From contig NZ_JACCBV010000001.1 in assembly GCF_013409785.1 (NCBI RefSeq), forward strand, positions 3,224,001 through 3,288,000: a stretch of DNA of 64,000 bases, given 5' to 3'. Both the position numbers and the translations under genes were made by a program. This stretch comes from Microbacterium immunditiarum (GTDB lineage: Bacteria; Actinomycetota; Actinomycetes; Actinomycetales; Microbacteriaceae). Of the stretch, positions 1-12,746 are shown in pieces (the stretch's first letter is position 1; each line of letters begins with the position of its first letter). Below the pieces are notes generated by a model. That model saw nothing but the letters and a program-made list of their open reading frames with translations. It had not been told where the DNA came from and ran no database searches.

Positions 1-1430
1 CAGAAGCGGTCGAAGACGTGCTCGGCGTCTTCCGGCCGCATGCCGATGCCGAAGTCCCGCACGCCCAGTGCGACCGCCTGCTGGTCGCTGTCGACCGTCA
101 CCACGATCGGGCGGCCCTCGCCGTGCTCGATGGCATTGCCGAGGAGGTTGCGCACGATGCGTCGCACGCGCCGCGGGTCGAGCTCCACGGGCGAGTACCC
201 GCCCGGGGCGACGAGACGCACGTCGCTTCCGTGCTGTTCGGCGAGCGCGTGCATCGACGCGATGACGTCCTCGGCGAGGTGCGCGAGGCTCGTCGGCTCG
301 AGCTCGAGCTGCACGGAGCCCGCATCGTAGCGGCTGATCTCGAGGAGGTCCGACAGCAGCGTCTCGAAACGCTGCACCTGCGCATTGAGCAGCTCCGCGG
401 CCCGCGCCGTCGCCGGGTCGAACTCCTCGCGCCGGTCGTTGATCATGTCGGCCGCGAGGCGGATCGTCGTCAGCGGCGTGCGCAGCTCGTGCGAGACGTC
501 CGACACGAAGCGCTGCTGCACGAGCGACAGGTCGGCGAGCTCCTTGATCTGCGACTCGATGCTGTCGGCCATCGCGTTGAACGAGCGGCCGAGCGTCGCG
601 AACTCGTCCTCGCCGCGCACGGGAAGCCGCACGCCGAGCTCGCCGGAGGCGAGCCGCGCGCTCGTGTCGGCGGCCTCGCCGATCGGCGTGGTCACCGAGC
701 GCAGCACGAACCATGCGATCGCCCCGATGAGCAGCACGAGTCCCACGCCGACGACCCACAGCGTGAGCTGCACGAAGCCGAGCGTCTGCTGCGCCGCGGC
801 GAGGTCGTACGCGAGGTAGAGCTCGTACGCGCCGAGCTCCGGCACCTGCAGCTGCTGGCCCACCACGATGCCGGGGATCGTGCGATCTCCGACCTCGATG
901 CCCACCGACTGCCACCACTGGCGCGAGGCATCCGTCTGCACCGCGGCGCGCATCGAATCGCTCACCATCACGTACGACTCGAACCCGCCCGAGACGAGGT
1001 CGGGCGGCGCGATCGACGACGGCGTCTGGTCGGATCGCTTCATCGTGAACAGGTCGGACTCGGACTGCTGCGCGATCGTGGCGCCCACCGCGAGCAGGAG
1101 GTTCTGCAGCTGGACCTCGCTGCCCTGCGCCTCGGCCGAGTCGAGCGTGGCCTGCGCCTCGACGCTCGCCCGCAGCGCGTCGGCCTGCACCTGCCGGGCG
1201 CGCGAGTCGAAGAGGTCGTTCTGGATCGCGAGCGCCATCCACACGCACGCGACGAGGATCGCGAGCGCCGTGAGCGCGAGCGTGATGACGACCGTGCGGA
1301 AGCGCAGCGACCGCCGCCACAGCAGCGCCACCTCACCCGGCCACGCGCGCCAGTCGCGCGCGCGGCTCGCGGCGGAGCGGACAGCGGGCGTCGTCGTTCC
1401 GCCCGGTGCCTCGGCGCTGCCCCGGGCCAT
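1..1430 (-). CDS. mtrB: MtrB-type sensor histidine kinase (C-terminus cut by window edge)
   Basis: Membrane histidine kinase that would phosphorylate MtrA. About 476 residues are present, read from the ATG at 1430. The protein has a membrane segment at about residues 45-68, an extracellular sensor region, a second membrane segment near 220-243, a HAMP linker, the H-box SDVSHELRTPLTTIR with the phospho-acceptor His near residue 314, the N-box NLLGNAIEHG near 435 and the start of the G-box (DFGIGM). The last residues lie outside the window. It starts 7 bases after the mtrA stop, so the two form one operon; in related genomes lpqB usually follows. MtrAB controls cell wall metabolism and division in Actinobacteria. 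Identity rests mainly on the unmistakable MtrA partner and the gene order. Confidence 0.93.
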   Translation of the reverse strand, partial: MARGSAEAPGGTTTPAVRSAASRARDWRAWPGEVALLWRRSLRFRTVVITLALTALAILVACVWMALAIQNDLFDSRARQVQADALRASVEAQATLDSAEAQGSEVQLQNLLLAVGATIAQQSESDLFTMKRSDQTPSSIAPPDLVSGGFESYVMVSDSMRAAVQTDASRQWWQSVGIEVGDRTIPGIVVGQQLQVPELGAYELYLAYDLAAAQQTLGFVQLTLWVVGVGLVLLIGAIAWFVLRSVTTPIGEAADTSARLASGELGVRLPVRGEDEFATLGRSFNAMADSIESQIKELADLSLVQQRFVSDVSHELRTPLTTIRLAADMINDRREEFDPATARAAELLNAQVQRFETLLSDLLEISRYDAGSVQLELEPTSLAHLAEDVIASMHALAEQHGSDVRLVAPGGYSPVELDPRRVRRIVRNLLGNAIEHGEGRPIVVTVDSDQQAVALGVRDFGIGMRPEDAEHVFDRF

Positions 1431-1437
1431 GAGGACC

Positions 1438-2118
1438 TCAGACGACAGCGCCGGCGCGATAGCCGACGCCGCGCACCGTCGTGACGATCTTCGGGTTGTC
1501 GGGGTCCTGCTCGACCTTCGCGCGCAGACGCTGCACGTGGACGTTCACGAGCCGCGTGTCGGCCTTGTAGTGGTAGCCCCAGACCTGCTCGAGCAGCATC
1601 TCGCGCGAGAAGACCTGCTGCGGCTTGGAGGCGAGCGCGACGAGCAGCTCGAACTCGAGCGGCGTGAGCGCGATCACGGTGTCGCCGCGGCGCACCTCGT
1701 GGGCGGTGACGTCGACGGTGAGGTCGCCGACCCGCAGCATCTCGCCGGCGGGCTGCGCCGCCGGGCGCAGGCGCGTGCGGATGCGGGCGACGAGCTCCTT
1801 CGGATTGAAGGGCTTCACGATGTAGTCGTCGGCCCCGGACTCGAGGCCCTTCACGACGTCGGCGGTGTCGGTGCGCGCGGTGAGCATGATGATGGGCACG
1901 CCGGACTCCGTGCGCACGCGCGTGCAGATCTCGATGCCGTCCATGCCGGGCAGCATCAAGTCGAGCAGGATGAGGTCGGGGCGCTCCGATCGCCACACGT
2001 CGACGGCCTTCGCGCCGTCGGCGCAGAAGACGGTGTCGAAGCCTTCCGTGCGCAGCACGATCCCGATCATCTCGGCGAGGGCGGTGTCGTCGTCGACCAC
2101 CAGAATTCGTGAAGTCAT
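1438..2118 (-). CDS. mtrA: DNA-binding response regulator MtrA
   Basis: OmpR/PhoB-family response regulator of 226 residues. The receiver domain carries the acidic triad DDD at residues 9-11 and the phospho-acceptor Asp53 in LLDLMLPG; the Lys of VKPF follows. The C-terminal winged helix includes LTPLEFELLVALASKPQQVF and VWGYHYKADTRLVNVHVQRL, which closely match mycobacterial MtrA as I remember it. An upstream in-frame start at 2253 is possible, but ATG 2118 is preferred because it gives the family's usual N-terminus and has an AAAGGAC ribosome site about 10 bases upstream. It is first in the mtrA-mtrB operon and diverges from the membrane-protein operon starting at 2300. Confidence 0.96.
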   Translation of the reverse strand: MTSRILVVDDDTALAEMIGIVLRTEGFDTVFCADGAKAVDVWRSERPDLILLDLMLPGMDGIEICTRVRTESGVPIIMLTARTDTADVVKGLESGADDYIVKPFNPKELVARIRTRLRPAAQPAGEMLRVGDLTVDVTAHEVRRGDTVIALTPLEFELLVALASKPQQVFSREMLLEQVWGYHYKADTRLVNVHVQRLRAKVEQDPDNPKIVTTVRGVGYRAGAVV

Positions 2119-2299
2119 GTAACGCGTCGGTCCTTTGCGTCCGGCCCGGGTGCGGCTGCGGGCACGACAGTGGTGCGCGTCCGCCGGGCGCTGTCGCCCA
2201 GCGTAATCCACACCACCTGAAGGCAGGCCGAGGGATCGCCGCGCGTGTGACACGATAGGGATTCAGCCCGCGACGGGCCGTGCATCGAGGAGGCGAACC

Positions 2300-3718
2300 G
2301 TGAGCGCCTATCCGGCCTGGACACCGGCATCCCGGCCCGGGATCATCCCCCTGCATCCGCTCGCCTTCGGGACGATCCTGGGCAAGTCGTTCGCCGCGCT
2401 GCGGCAGAACCCGCGTGTGCTGCTGGGCTTCGCGCTGTGCGTCCAGACCGGTGCGTACCTGCTGCTGCTGGTCGCCATCGGCGCGATCGCCTTCGCGTCG
2501 TTCTCGCGACTGGACACCGTCCGCCCGGGCACCGACGAGTACGAGGCGATCGCGGCCGGCTCGACCGCGATCACGCTCGTCGCCGGCGTCGTGCTGGCGC
2601 TCGCCGTGGGCGTGCTGAGCGTGATCGTTCAGGGGATCGTCGTCAGCGAGGTCGCGCACGCCGCGGTGGCCGAGAAGCTCACGCTCGGGGCCCTGTGGCG
2701 GCGCGTGCGTCCCGTCGTGTGGCGTCTCATCGGCTACACCCTCCTGCTGCTGCTCATCACGGTGGTCGCCATCGCGCTCGTGGGCGGCGTGCTCTTCGCG
2801 ATCGGGGTGGCATCGCCGCCCGCGGCGGCCGCGCTCATCGTGCTCGTCGTGCTCGGGGCGATCCCGCTCGGCCTGTGGCTGTCGACGAAGCTGCTGCTCG
2901 CTCCTGCGGCGATCATCCTCGAGAAGGCGGCGGTGTTCGGCGCGATCGCCCGCTCGTGGACGCTCATCCGCGGCCGGTTCTGGCCGGCGCTCGGCGTCAT
3001 CGTGCTCATCTCGCTCGTGTTCGGCGTCGTCGGCCAGGTCGTCGGCATTCCGTTCACGATCATCGCCGCCGGCTTCGGCACCGTGATCGCCCCGACGGGC
3101 GACCCGGGTGCGACCGGGATCGTCGCGCTCATCGTCACGGGCCTGCTCACTCAGGCGGTGACGCTGCTCATCCAGTCGATGGCGCTCATCGTGCAGGCGA
3201 CCGCCGCCGCGCTCATCTACATCGACTGCCGCATGCGTCGCGAGGGTCTCGACCTCGACCTGCTCGCGTACGTCGAGCGGCGCGACGCGGGCGCGTCCGG
3301 CCTTCCCGATCCCTACACGCAGGGCGTCGGGCGTTCGTTCGTGCGACCGGCGCCGGTGGGCGTGCCCTACGGGGCAGCCGCGTACGGTCCCCCGGCCGGG
3401 TATCCGCACCTCCCCCAGAACACACCCGTCGCGTACGGGGCGCCCGCGGGTCCGGGCGCGTACGCACCGGCACCGGGCGGCCACCCCCCGGCGCCGAGCG
3501 CCTACCCGCAGACCCCGGGCGGCTTCGCGCCCCCGCCGGCAGCCCCGCCGTACGCGGCCTACCCCCCGCCTCCGGGAGCGACGCCCGCTCCACCGGCGCC
3601 CCAGGCTCCGGCCGAAACCGGCGCTCCCGCACCCGACCCGAACGCGCCCCAGCCGACCCAGTGGGCCGCACCCGGCCGCCCGGCGGGTGACGCCGACCGC
3701 GAGCATCCGTGGTCCTGA
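2300..3718 (+). CDS. Polytopic membrane protein, glycerophosphodiesterase-type membrane domain, Pro-rich tail
   Basis: Protein of 472 residues starting with GTG after a strong GAGGAGG ribosome site at 2287-2293. Residues 1-330 hold about six long hydrophobic segments with large soluble loops, the pattern of the glycerophosphoryl diester phosphodiesterase membrane-domain family; no catalytic phosphodiesterase domain is present. Residues 350-470 are a low-complexity Pro/Ala/Gly/Tyr tail, presumably cytoplasmic and disordered. It heads an operon with DUF4129, DUF4350, MoxR and DUF58 proteins, and its stop overlaps the next start by 10 bases. The function is unknown. The neighbourhood suggests a membrane-associated role linked to the MoxR complex and possibly to the MtrAB cell-envelope response. 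Confidence 0.75.
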   Translation: MSAYPAWTPASRPGIIPLHPLAFGTILGKSFAALRQNPRVLLGFALCVQTGAYLLLLVAIGAIAFASFSRLDTVRPGTDEYEAIAAGSTAITLVAGVVLALAVGVLSVIVQGIVVSEVAHAAVAEKLTLGALWRRVRPVVWRLIGYTLLLLLITVVAIALVGGVLFAIGVASPPAAAALIVLVVLGAIPLGLWLSTKLLLAPAAIILEKAAVFGAIARSWTLIRGRFWPALGVIVLISLVFGVVGQVVGIPFTIIAAGFGTVIAPTGDPGATGIVALIVTGLLTQAVTLLIQSMALIVQATAAALIYIDCRMRREGLDLDLLAYVERRDAGASGLPDPYTQGVGRSFVRPAPVGVPYGAAAYGPPAGYPHLPQNTPVAYGAPAGPGAYAPAPGGHPPAPSAYPQTPGGFAPPPAAPPYAAYPPPPGATPAPPAPQAPAETGAPAPDPNAPQPTQWAAPGRPAGDADREHPWS

Positions 3719-4401
3719 ACGGCTTGCCCGCGGCGCGCGCGGCGGTGCTCTTCGCGAGCGCGCCCCCGCTCACACCCGACGGTGAGGAAGGGCGCGAGTG
3801 GGCCGAGCGCGAACTGTCGGACCCGGTCTACGAAGCCGCCGAGCCCACTCTGTTCGACCGCATCGCACGGGCGATCGGCGATTTCTTCGCGAGCCTCTTC
3901 GACGTGCAGCTCGGCGGCGGGTGGGGCTCGGCGTTCGCGATCGTCGCGGCGATCGTGGTCGCGGCCATCGTCGTCGCGGCGCTGCTCGTGTGGGGCGTCC
4001 CGCGCGCGACGCGGCGCGCGGCGACCGGCGTGGGCGAGCTGTTCGGCGAGGCCGAGGGCCGCAGCGCGGCCGAGCTGCGGCGGGCCGCGACGGCGCACGC
4101 GAACGCGGGCGAGTGGGACGCCGCCGTCATCGTGCGCTTCCGAGCGCTCGCGCGCGGGCTCCTCGAGCGCGACGTCGTCGACGTGCCCCCGGGCGCGACC
4201 GTCCACGCCTTCGCGAGGGCGGCCGCTCATGCGTTCCCCGCTCGCGCCGACGACCTCGAGCGCGCCGCCACCGCGTTCGACGACGTCCGATACCTGCGTC
4301 GTCCGGGCACACGCGAGCTGTACGGCGTCGTCGCCGACGCCGACGACGCCGTCGGGTCGGAGCGTCCCGTCCTCGTCGACCGGCTGGGGGCGCTTCGATG
4401 A
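3709..4401 (+). CDS. DUF4129 domain protein
   Basis: Protein of 230 residues. It has one long membrane segment at about residues 69-95 (alternating Ala/Ile/Val), followed by a helical cytosolic domain containing the RFRALARGLLER and YLRRPGTRELYG features of the DUF4129 C-terminal domain. The GTG start at 3709 lies inside the end of the upstream gene, and its TGA overlaps the ATG of the next gene (ATGA), so translation is probably coupled throughout. DUF4129 proteins commonly sit beside MoxR ATPases and DUF58 proteins. The molecular function is not established. Confidence 0.85.
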   Translation: MVLNGLPAARAAVLFASAPPLTPDGEEGREWAERELSDPVYEAAEPTLFDRIARAIGDFFASLFDVQLGGGWGSAFAIVAAIVVAAIVVAALLVWGVPRATRRAATGVGELFGEAEGRSAAELRRAATAHANAGEWDAAVIVRFRALARGLLERDVVDVPPGATVHAFARAAAHAFPARADDLERAATAFDDVRYLRRPGTRELYGVVADADDAVGSERPVLVDRLGALR

Positions 4402-5594
4402 CCCTCACTGCCCCACCGGATGCGGCCGCCACGACTCCGCCGGCCGCCGCGACGCGCGCGCGAAGCGCGATGGCCTGGATCGTCATCGTGATCGTGCTCC
4501 TCGTCGCGGCCGGCTTCGGCGTCGTCCTCTCGGGCATCGGGCAGTGGGCCGAGCGCGGGATGCTCGATCCCGAGTCGGCGGGCCCGACCGGAACCCGCGC
4601 GATCGTCGAGATCCTGCGCGACCACGGGGTCGAGGTCACTGTGGCGCGCGACCGCGCGACCGCCGCGCGCGAGCTCGCCGACGGCCCGGCGACGCTCGTG
4701 CTGCCGGATGCGCCCGCGCTCTCGGACGAGGCGATCGCAGAGCTGACGGATGCGGCATCCGACGTCGTCCTCATCGACCCGCGCTCCCGCACGCTGCGCC
4801 TCGCGTTCGACGCCGGGCCGGCCGGCTCCGCCGGCGCCGACCCCATAGAGCCGCAGTGCGAGCTGCCCGAGGCGCAGCGCGCAGGCGCCCTCGCACCGGG
4901 CGCGGTGTTCCTCGCGGGCGACGCCGCGGACGCGTGCTACCCGTCCGGCGACGGCTTCGGGCTGCTGTCCGCGCCGATGGAAGGTGACGGGCGCATCTCC
5001 GCCGTCGACGGGCGCGCGCTCTTCACGAACGAGCACCTCGCCGCCGACGGCAACGCCGCCCTCGCCGTGAACCTCATGGGCCGCCTCCCGCACGTCGTGT
5101 GGTACGTGCCGAGCCCGGACGACTCCGACCTCGAAGACGCGAATCCGTCCCTCGGCGAGCTGACCCCGCCGTGGGTGAGCCCGGCGATCCTGCTGTTGCT
5201 CGTCGCCGGCGTCGCGGCCGCGATCTGGCGCGGACGCCGGTTCGGTCCGCTCGTGACCGAGCGCCTGCCCGTGACCGTGCGCGCGTCCGAGACGACCGAG
5301 GGCCGCGCGCGGCTGTACGCGCAGTCGCGCGACGCGGTGCACGCGCTCGACCAGCTGCGCATCGGCGCCCTCGAGCGCCTCTCGCTTCTGCTCGGACTCG
5401 GCCAGGCCGCATCCGCCCCCGAGATCTGCGACGCCGCCGCCGCGCGCGTGGGCGCCGACCGCGCGATCGTGCGCGGCATCCTCATCGACCAGATCCCCGC
5501 AGACGACGCCGAGCTCGTCGCGCTCGCCCAGCGCATCCAGCAGCTCGAGCAGGCCGTGCGGGCCGCCGTCCGTCCCGAAAGGAACACTCCATGA
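4398..5594 (+). CDS. DUF4350 domain membrane protein
   Basis: Protein of 398 residues. The open frame extends further upstream, but ATG 4398 is chosen because it forms an ATGA overlap with the DUF4129 stop and begins just before the first membrane helix (about residues 24-46). An extracytoplasmic domain contains the ESAGPTGTRAIVEILRDHGV and LVLPDAPALS stretches typical of DUF4350. A second membrane helix near residues 260-280 is followed by RRFGPLV and a cytosolic helical tail. Its TGA overlaps the moxR ATG. It is a component of the conserved MoxR/DUF58 operon of Actinobacteria; its biochemical role is unknown. Confidence 0.85.
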   Translation: MTLTAPPDAAATTPPAAATRARSAMAWIVIVIVLLVAAGFGVVLSGIGQWAERGMLDPESAGPTGTRAIVEILRDHGVEVTVARDRATAARELADGPATLVLPDAPALSDEAIAELTDAASDVVLIDPRSRTLRLAFDAGPAGSAGADPIEPQCELPEAQRAGALAPGAVFLAGDAADACYPSGDGFGLLSAPMEGDGRISAVDGRALFTNEHLAADGNAALAVNLMGRLPHVVWYVPSPDDSDLEDANPSLGELTPPWVSPAILLLLVAGVAAAIWRGRRFGPLVTERLPVTVRASETTEGRARLYAQSRDAVHALDQLRIGALERLSLLLGLGQAASAPEICDAAAARVGADRAIVRGILIDQIPADDAELVALAQRIQQLEQAVRAAVRPERNTP

Positions 5595-6571
5595 CCGATG
5601 CCGCGACACCGACCTTCGACGACGCCGCGCTGCGCGAGGCGATGAACCGGGTCCGCCTCGAGGTGGGCAAGGCCGTCATCGGGCAGGACGGCACCGTCAC
5701 GGGCCTGCTCATCGCGCTCCTCGCCCGCGGGCACGTGCTGCTGGAGGGCGTGCCCGGGGTCGCGAAGACGCTCCTCGTGCGCGCGTTCAGCACGGCGCTG
5801 GGCCTGGACACGAAGCGCATCCAGTTCACTCCCGACCTCATGCCCGGCGACGTGTCGGGGTCGCTCGTGTACGACGCGAGGAGCGGCGAGTTCGAGTTCC
5901 GCGCGGGGCCGGTGTTCACGAACATCGTGCTCGCCGACGAGATCAACCGCACGCCGCCGAAGACCCAGGCGGCGCTGCTGGAGGCGATGGAGGAGCGGCA
6001 GGTGTCGACGGACGGCGTGACGCGGCCGCTCCCCGAGCCCTTTCTCGTCGCCGCGACGCAGAACCCCATCGAGCACGAGGGCACGTACACGCTTCCCGAG
6101 GCGCAGCTCGACCGCTTCCTGCTCAAGCTCATCGTCGACGTGCCGCCGCGCGACGCCGAGCTGGCGGTGCTGCGCCGCCACGCGAACGGCTTCGACCCCC
6201 ACGACCTGGCCGCGGCGGGGCTCGTGCCGGCGGCGGGCGCCGACGAGATCCGCGCGGCGCAGAGGGCCGCGGCATCCGTCACCGTCGCCGACGACGTGCT
6301 CGCCTACGTCGTCGACCTCGCGCAGGCGACCCGCCGCAGTCCATCGGTCCAGCTCGGCGTGAGCCCGCGCGCCGCGACGGCGCTGCTCGCGGCGGCGAAG
6401 GCGTGGGCGTGGCTCGGCGGCTATCCCGCGATCACGCCCGACCACGTGCAGACGATGCTCGTGCCGACGTGGCGCCACCGCATCCGCCTGCGCCCCGACG
6501 CCGAGCTCGAGGGCGTGTCCGTCGACGCGGTGCTCGGCGCGGTGCTGCAGCAGACCCGCGTGCCCATCTGA
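5591..6571 (+). CDS. MoxR-family AAA+ ATPase
   Basis: Cytosolic AAA+ ATPase of 326 residues. The Walker A motif is GVPGVAKT (residues 53-60), Walker B is in VLADEINR, sensor 1 is in AATQNPIEHEGTYTLPEAQL and the sensor 2 region is GVSPRAATAL, all hallmarks of the MoxR/RavA group. MoxR proteins act as chaperone-like ATPases with VWA/DUF58 partners. The start ATG overlaps the DUF4350 stop, and the DUF58 gene follows 20 bases later, so partner and ATPase are expressed together. ORF length is normal for the family and no motif is damaged. Confidence 0.95.
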   Translation: MTDAATPTFDDAALREAMNRVRLEVGKAVIGQDGTVTGLLIALLARGHVLLEGVPGVAKTLLVRAFSTALGLDTKRIQFTPDLMPGDVSGSLVYDARSGEFEFRAGPVFTNIVLADEINRTPPKTQAALLEAMEERQVSTDGVTRPLPEPFLVAATQNPIEHEGTYTLPEAQLDRFLLKLIVDVPPRDAELAVLRRHANGFDPHDLAAAGLVPAAGADEIRAAQRAAASVTVADDVLAYVVDLAQATRRSPSVQLGVSPRAATALLAAAKAWAWLGGYPAITPDHVQTMLVPTWRHRIRLRPDAELEGVSVDAVLGAVLQQTRVPI

Positions 6572-6591
6572 GTTCCAGAGCCGCGCCGCCC

Positions 6592-7905
6592 ATGTACCTC
6601 ACCTTCCGCGCTCCCCTGCTCGTCGCCGCCGGCGTCGTGCCGGTCGTGCTTCTCTCGCTCGCGGGCGTCGACGCATGGCTCGCGACGGCCGCGTGGGTGG
6701 CGCTGAGCGCGATCCTGGTGCTGGCGGATGCCGCGGCCGCCCCCGATCCGCGGGCGATCCGCGTCGAGCGCAGGGGCGCCCGCCGCACCCTCCTCGGCCA
6801 GCACGTCACGACGGAGCTCGTGGTCGCGAACGCGGGCTCGCGCACGGTCCGGGCGCGCGTGCGCGACGCGTGGCAGCCCACCGCCGGTGCGCCGGCGGAT
6901 CGGCCGCGCGTCGTGCTGCCCCCCGGTGAGCGCCGTCGCATCGCGGTGCCGCTCCTGCCGCGGCGTCGCGGCGAGCTGGTGTCGGACTTCGTCGTGATCC
7001 GCTCGGAGGGTCCGCTCCGGCTCGCCGGTCGCCAGGCGCGCATCGCGTCGCGTGGCGCGATCCGCGTGCTTCCGCCGTTCACCGCGCGACGCCACCTGCC
7101 CTCGCGCCTCGCGCGCCTGCGGGAGCTCGACGGCAACACGAGCGTGCAGGTCCGCGGGCAGGGCACAGAGTTCGACAGCCTGCGCGAGTACGTGCGCGGT
7201 GACGACGTGCGCTCGATCGACTGGCGGGCGACCGCGCGCGCGACGACGACCATGCTCCGCACGTGGCGACCCGAGCGTGACCGCCACGTCGTGATCGTCG
7301 TCGACACCGGTCGCACCGCGGCCGCGCGCGTGGGTGACGGCGTGAGGCTCGACGCCGCGATGGAGGCGGCGCTCCTGCTCGCGGCGCTCGCGACTCGCGC
7401 CGGCGACCACACGCACCTGCTCATGTTCGACCGGGTGACGCGGGCGCGCGTGACCCGTGTCGACGGACCGGCACTCCTTCCCGCGATGGTCGACGCGATG
7501 GCCGGCGTCGAGCCGCAGCTCATCGACACCGACTGGGATGCCGCCTTCGCCGAGATGCGCACGCTCACGTCGCGCCCGTCGCTCGTCGTGCTCCTCACGG
7601 CGCAGGACGCGCCCGAGGCCGCGCGAGGCTTCCTCGGCTCGCTGCCGGCCCTCACGCGGCGCGCGCACGTGCTCGTGGGGACCGTCTCCGACTCCCCCGA
7701 GGCCCTCCCCGCCGACCGCGAGGTGCGACCCGACGCGGCCGACGTCTACCGGGCGGCGGCGGTCGAACGGGCGGCGCGCGACGCCGCGCGCGTGGCCGCC
7801 GCCGTCGCGCGCGCCGGGGCCGAGGCGATCTCCGCGGGGCCTGACGACCTTCCCCCGAAGGTCGCCGACCGCTATCTCGCGCTCAAGGCCGCGGGGCGCC
7901 TTTAA
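6592..7905 (+). CDS. DUF58 domain protein (MoxR partner)
   Basis: Protein of 437 residues. Two closely spaced N-terminal hydrophobic helices (about residues 8-45) anchor the protein. The soluble region contains the DUF58 signature GTEFDSLREYVRGDDVRSID followed by WRATAR, then a VWA-like fold with VIVVDTGRT. It lies 20 bases behind moxR and ends the operon. DUF58 proteins are thought to work with MoxR ATPases in assembling or activating surface or metal-dependent complexes; the target here cannot be read from sequence. No terminator is obvious directly after the stop, and a 124-base gap precedes aqpZ. Confidence 0.92.
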   Translation: MYLTFRAPLLVAAGVVPVVLLSLAGVDAWLATAAWVALSAILVLADAAAAPDPRAIRVERRGARRTLLGQHVTTELVVANAGSRTVRARVRDAWQPTAGAPADRPRVVLPPGERRRIAVPLLPRRRGELVSDFVVIRSEGPLRLAGRQARIASRGAIRVLPPFTARRHLPSRLARLRELDGNTSVQVRGQGTEFDSLREYVRGDDVRSIDWRATARATTTMLRTWRPERDRHVVIVVDTGRTAAARVGDGVRLDAAMEAALLLAALATRAGDHTHLLMFDRVTRARVTRVDGPALLPAMVDAMAGVEPQLIDTDWDAAFAEMRTLTSRPSLVVLLTAQDAPEAARGFLGSLPALTRRAHVLVGTVSDSPEALPADREVRPDAADVYRAAAVERAARDAARVAAAVARAGAEAISAGPDDLPPKVADRYLALKAAGRL

Positions 7906-8029
7906 CCGCGCCACCGGCGGCCCGGGGCATCCGTCGACACGCCACGGGTCCCCGACTCGCCCGGAGCGGCGCCGTCTCAGCGACACGCCCGAACGCTACG
8001 CTCGCGCTCGAAAGGAAGGAGTCCGCAAA

Positions 8030-8818
8030 ATGTCGGATGCCACCGCGAGCGCCCCCAGTACCGCGACGAAACTCGTCGCCGAGGCGCTCGGAACGTTCCT
8101 GCTCGTGTTCGGATCCCTCGGGGCCGCGCTGTTCGCGGCCGATTTCGGCACCGGCTCCAACGGCACGTCGTTGGGGATCGGGTTCCTCGGGGTCGCGCTC
8201 GCCTTCGGCCTCACGCTCATGGCGGGCATCTACGCGTGGGGCCCGATCTCGGGCGGCCACTTCAATCCCGCTGTCACGTTCGGCCTCGCGGCGGCCGGCC
8301 GCTTCGAGTGGCGCAACGTCGCCGGGTATGTCATCGCCCAGATCGTCGGCGGTGCGGTCGGCACGACGCTTCTCGTGCTCATCGGCCTGTTCGGGCCGAA
8401 CGGCTGGCTGTCGTCGGCGCAGGATGCCGGCTTCGCGAGCAACGGGTTCGACGAGCACTCGCCCGGCGGCTTCGGCCTCGGGGCGGCGATCATCGCCGAG
8501 ATCCTGTTCACGGCGATCTTCGTGCTCGTGATCCTCGGCGTGACGCACCCCCAGCGCGGCACCGCCGGGTTCGCGGGGCTCGTCATCGGTCTCACGCTGA
8601 CGTTCATCCACCTCGCGTCGATTCCGATCGACAACACGTCGGTCAACCCGGCGCGTTCGATCGCGGCGGCGATCTACGGGGGACCGGACGCACTCATTCA
8701 GCTGTGGGTGTTCCTCGTGTTCCCGCTCGTCGGAGGCGTGCTCGCCGGATTCCTGCACCGCGCCCTCTTCGAGAAGCAGCCCGTGGCGCCCGCGCAGCGC
8801 GAGGCGCGCACGCGGTGA
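8030..8818 (+). CDS. aqpZ: Aquaporin Z-type water channel
   Basis: Six-helix membrane channel of 262 residues. Both NPA boxes are present (GGHFNPAVTFG and NTSVNPARS). The selectivity-filter context is of the water-channel type: FGLT in helix 2 and IHLASIP in helix 5 place Phe and His where AqpZ has them, and Arg follows the second NPA. It is therefore more likely a water channel than a glycerol facilitator. ATG 8030 is preceded by an AAGGAAGGAGT ribosome site, which decides the start over the upstream open frame. A perfect hairpin follows the stop, so the gene is probably monocistronic. Confidence 0.95.
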   Translation: MSDATASAPSTATKLVAEALGTFLLVFGSLGAALFAADFGTGSNGTSLGIGFLGVALAFGLTLMAGIYAWGPISGGHFNPAVTFGLAAAGRFEWRNVAGYVIAQIVGGAVGTTLLVLIGLFGPNGWLSSAQDAGFASNGFDEHSPGGFGLGAAIIAEILFTAIFVLVILGVTHPQRGTAGFAGLVIGLTLTFIHLASIPIDNTSVNPARSIAAAIYGGPDALIQLWVFLVFPLVGGVLAGFLHRALFEKQPVAPAQREARTR

Positions 8819-8845
8819 CCTGACAGCCGAGCGCTCGAGAACGCG

Positions 8846-8879
8846 GAAGCCCGCCCCCGACCAACCGGGGGCGGGCTTC
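8846..8879. terminator. Bidirectional terminator hairpin between aqpZ and katG
   Basis: A perfect 13-bp stem, GAAGCCCGCCCCC paired with GGGGGCGGGCTTC, encloses an 8-base loop. It lies between two convergent genes (aqpZ ends at 8818, katG ends at 8908). There is a short TTCT after the stem but no long T run, as is usual in high-GC bacteria. It should stop transcription from both sides. Confidence 0.85.
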
Positions 8880-8907
8880 TGCGAGGGTCCTGCGTGGGTT
8901 CCGCGGA

Positions 8908-12746
<3,839 letters not shown>

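Noticed and set aside
1040..3706. An 888-codon open frame on the minus strand across mtrA, mtrB and the divergent operon.
   Set aside because: Arg/Gly/Asp/His-rich composition without domains; it is antisense or frame-shifted to well-identified genes and only reflects high GC.
3360..3715. Pro/Gly/Ala/Tyr-rich tail as a tandem repeat or elastin-like array.
   Set aside because: Low-complexity composition without a fixed repeat unit; treated as a disordered tail.
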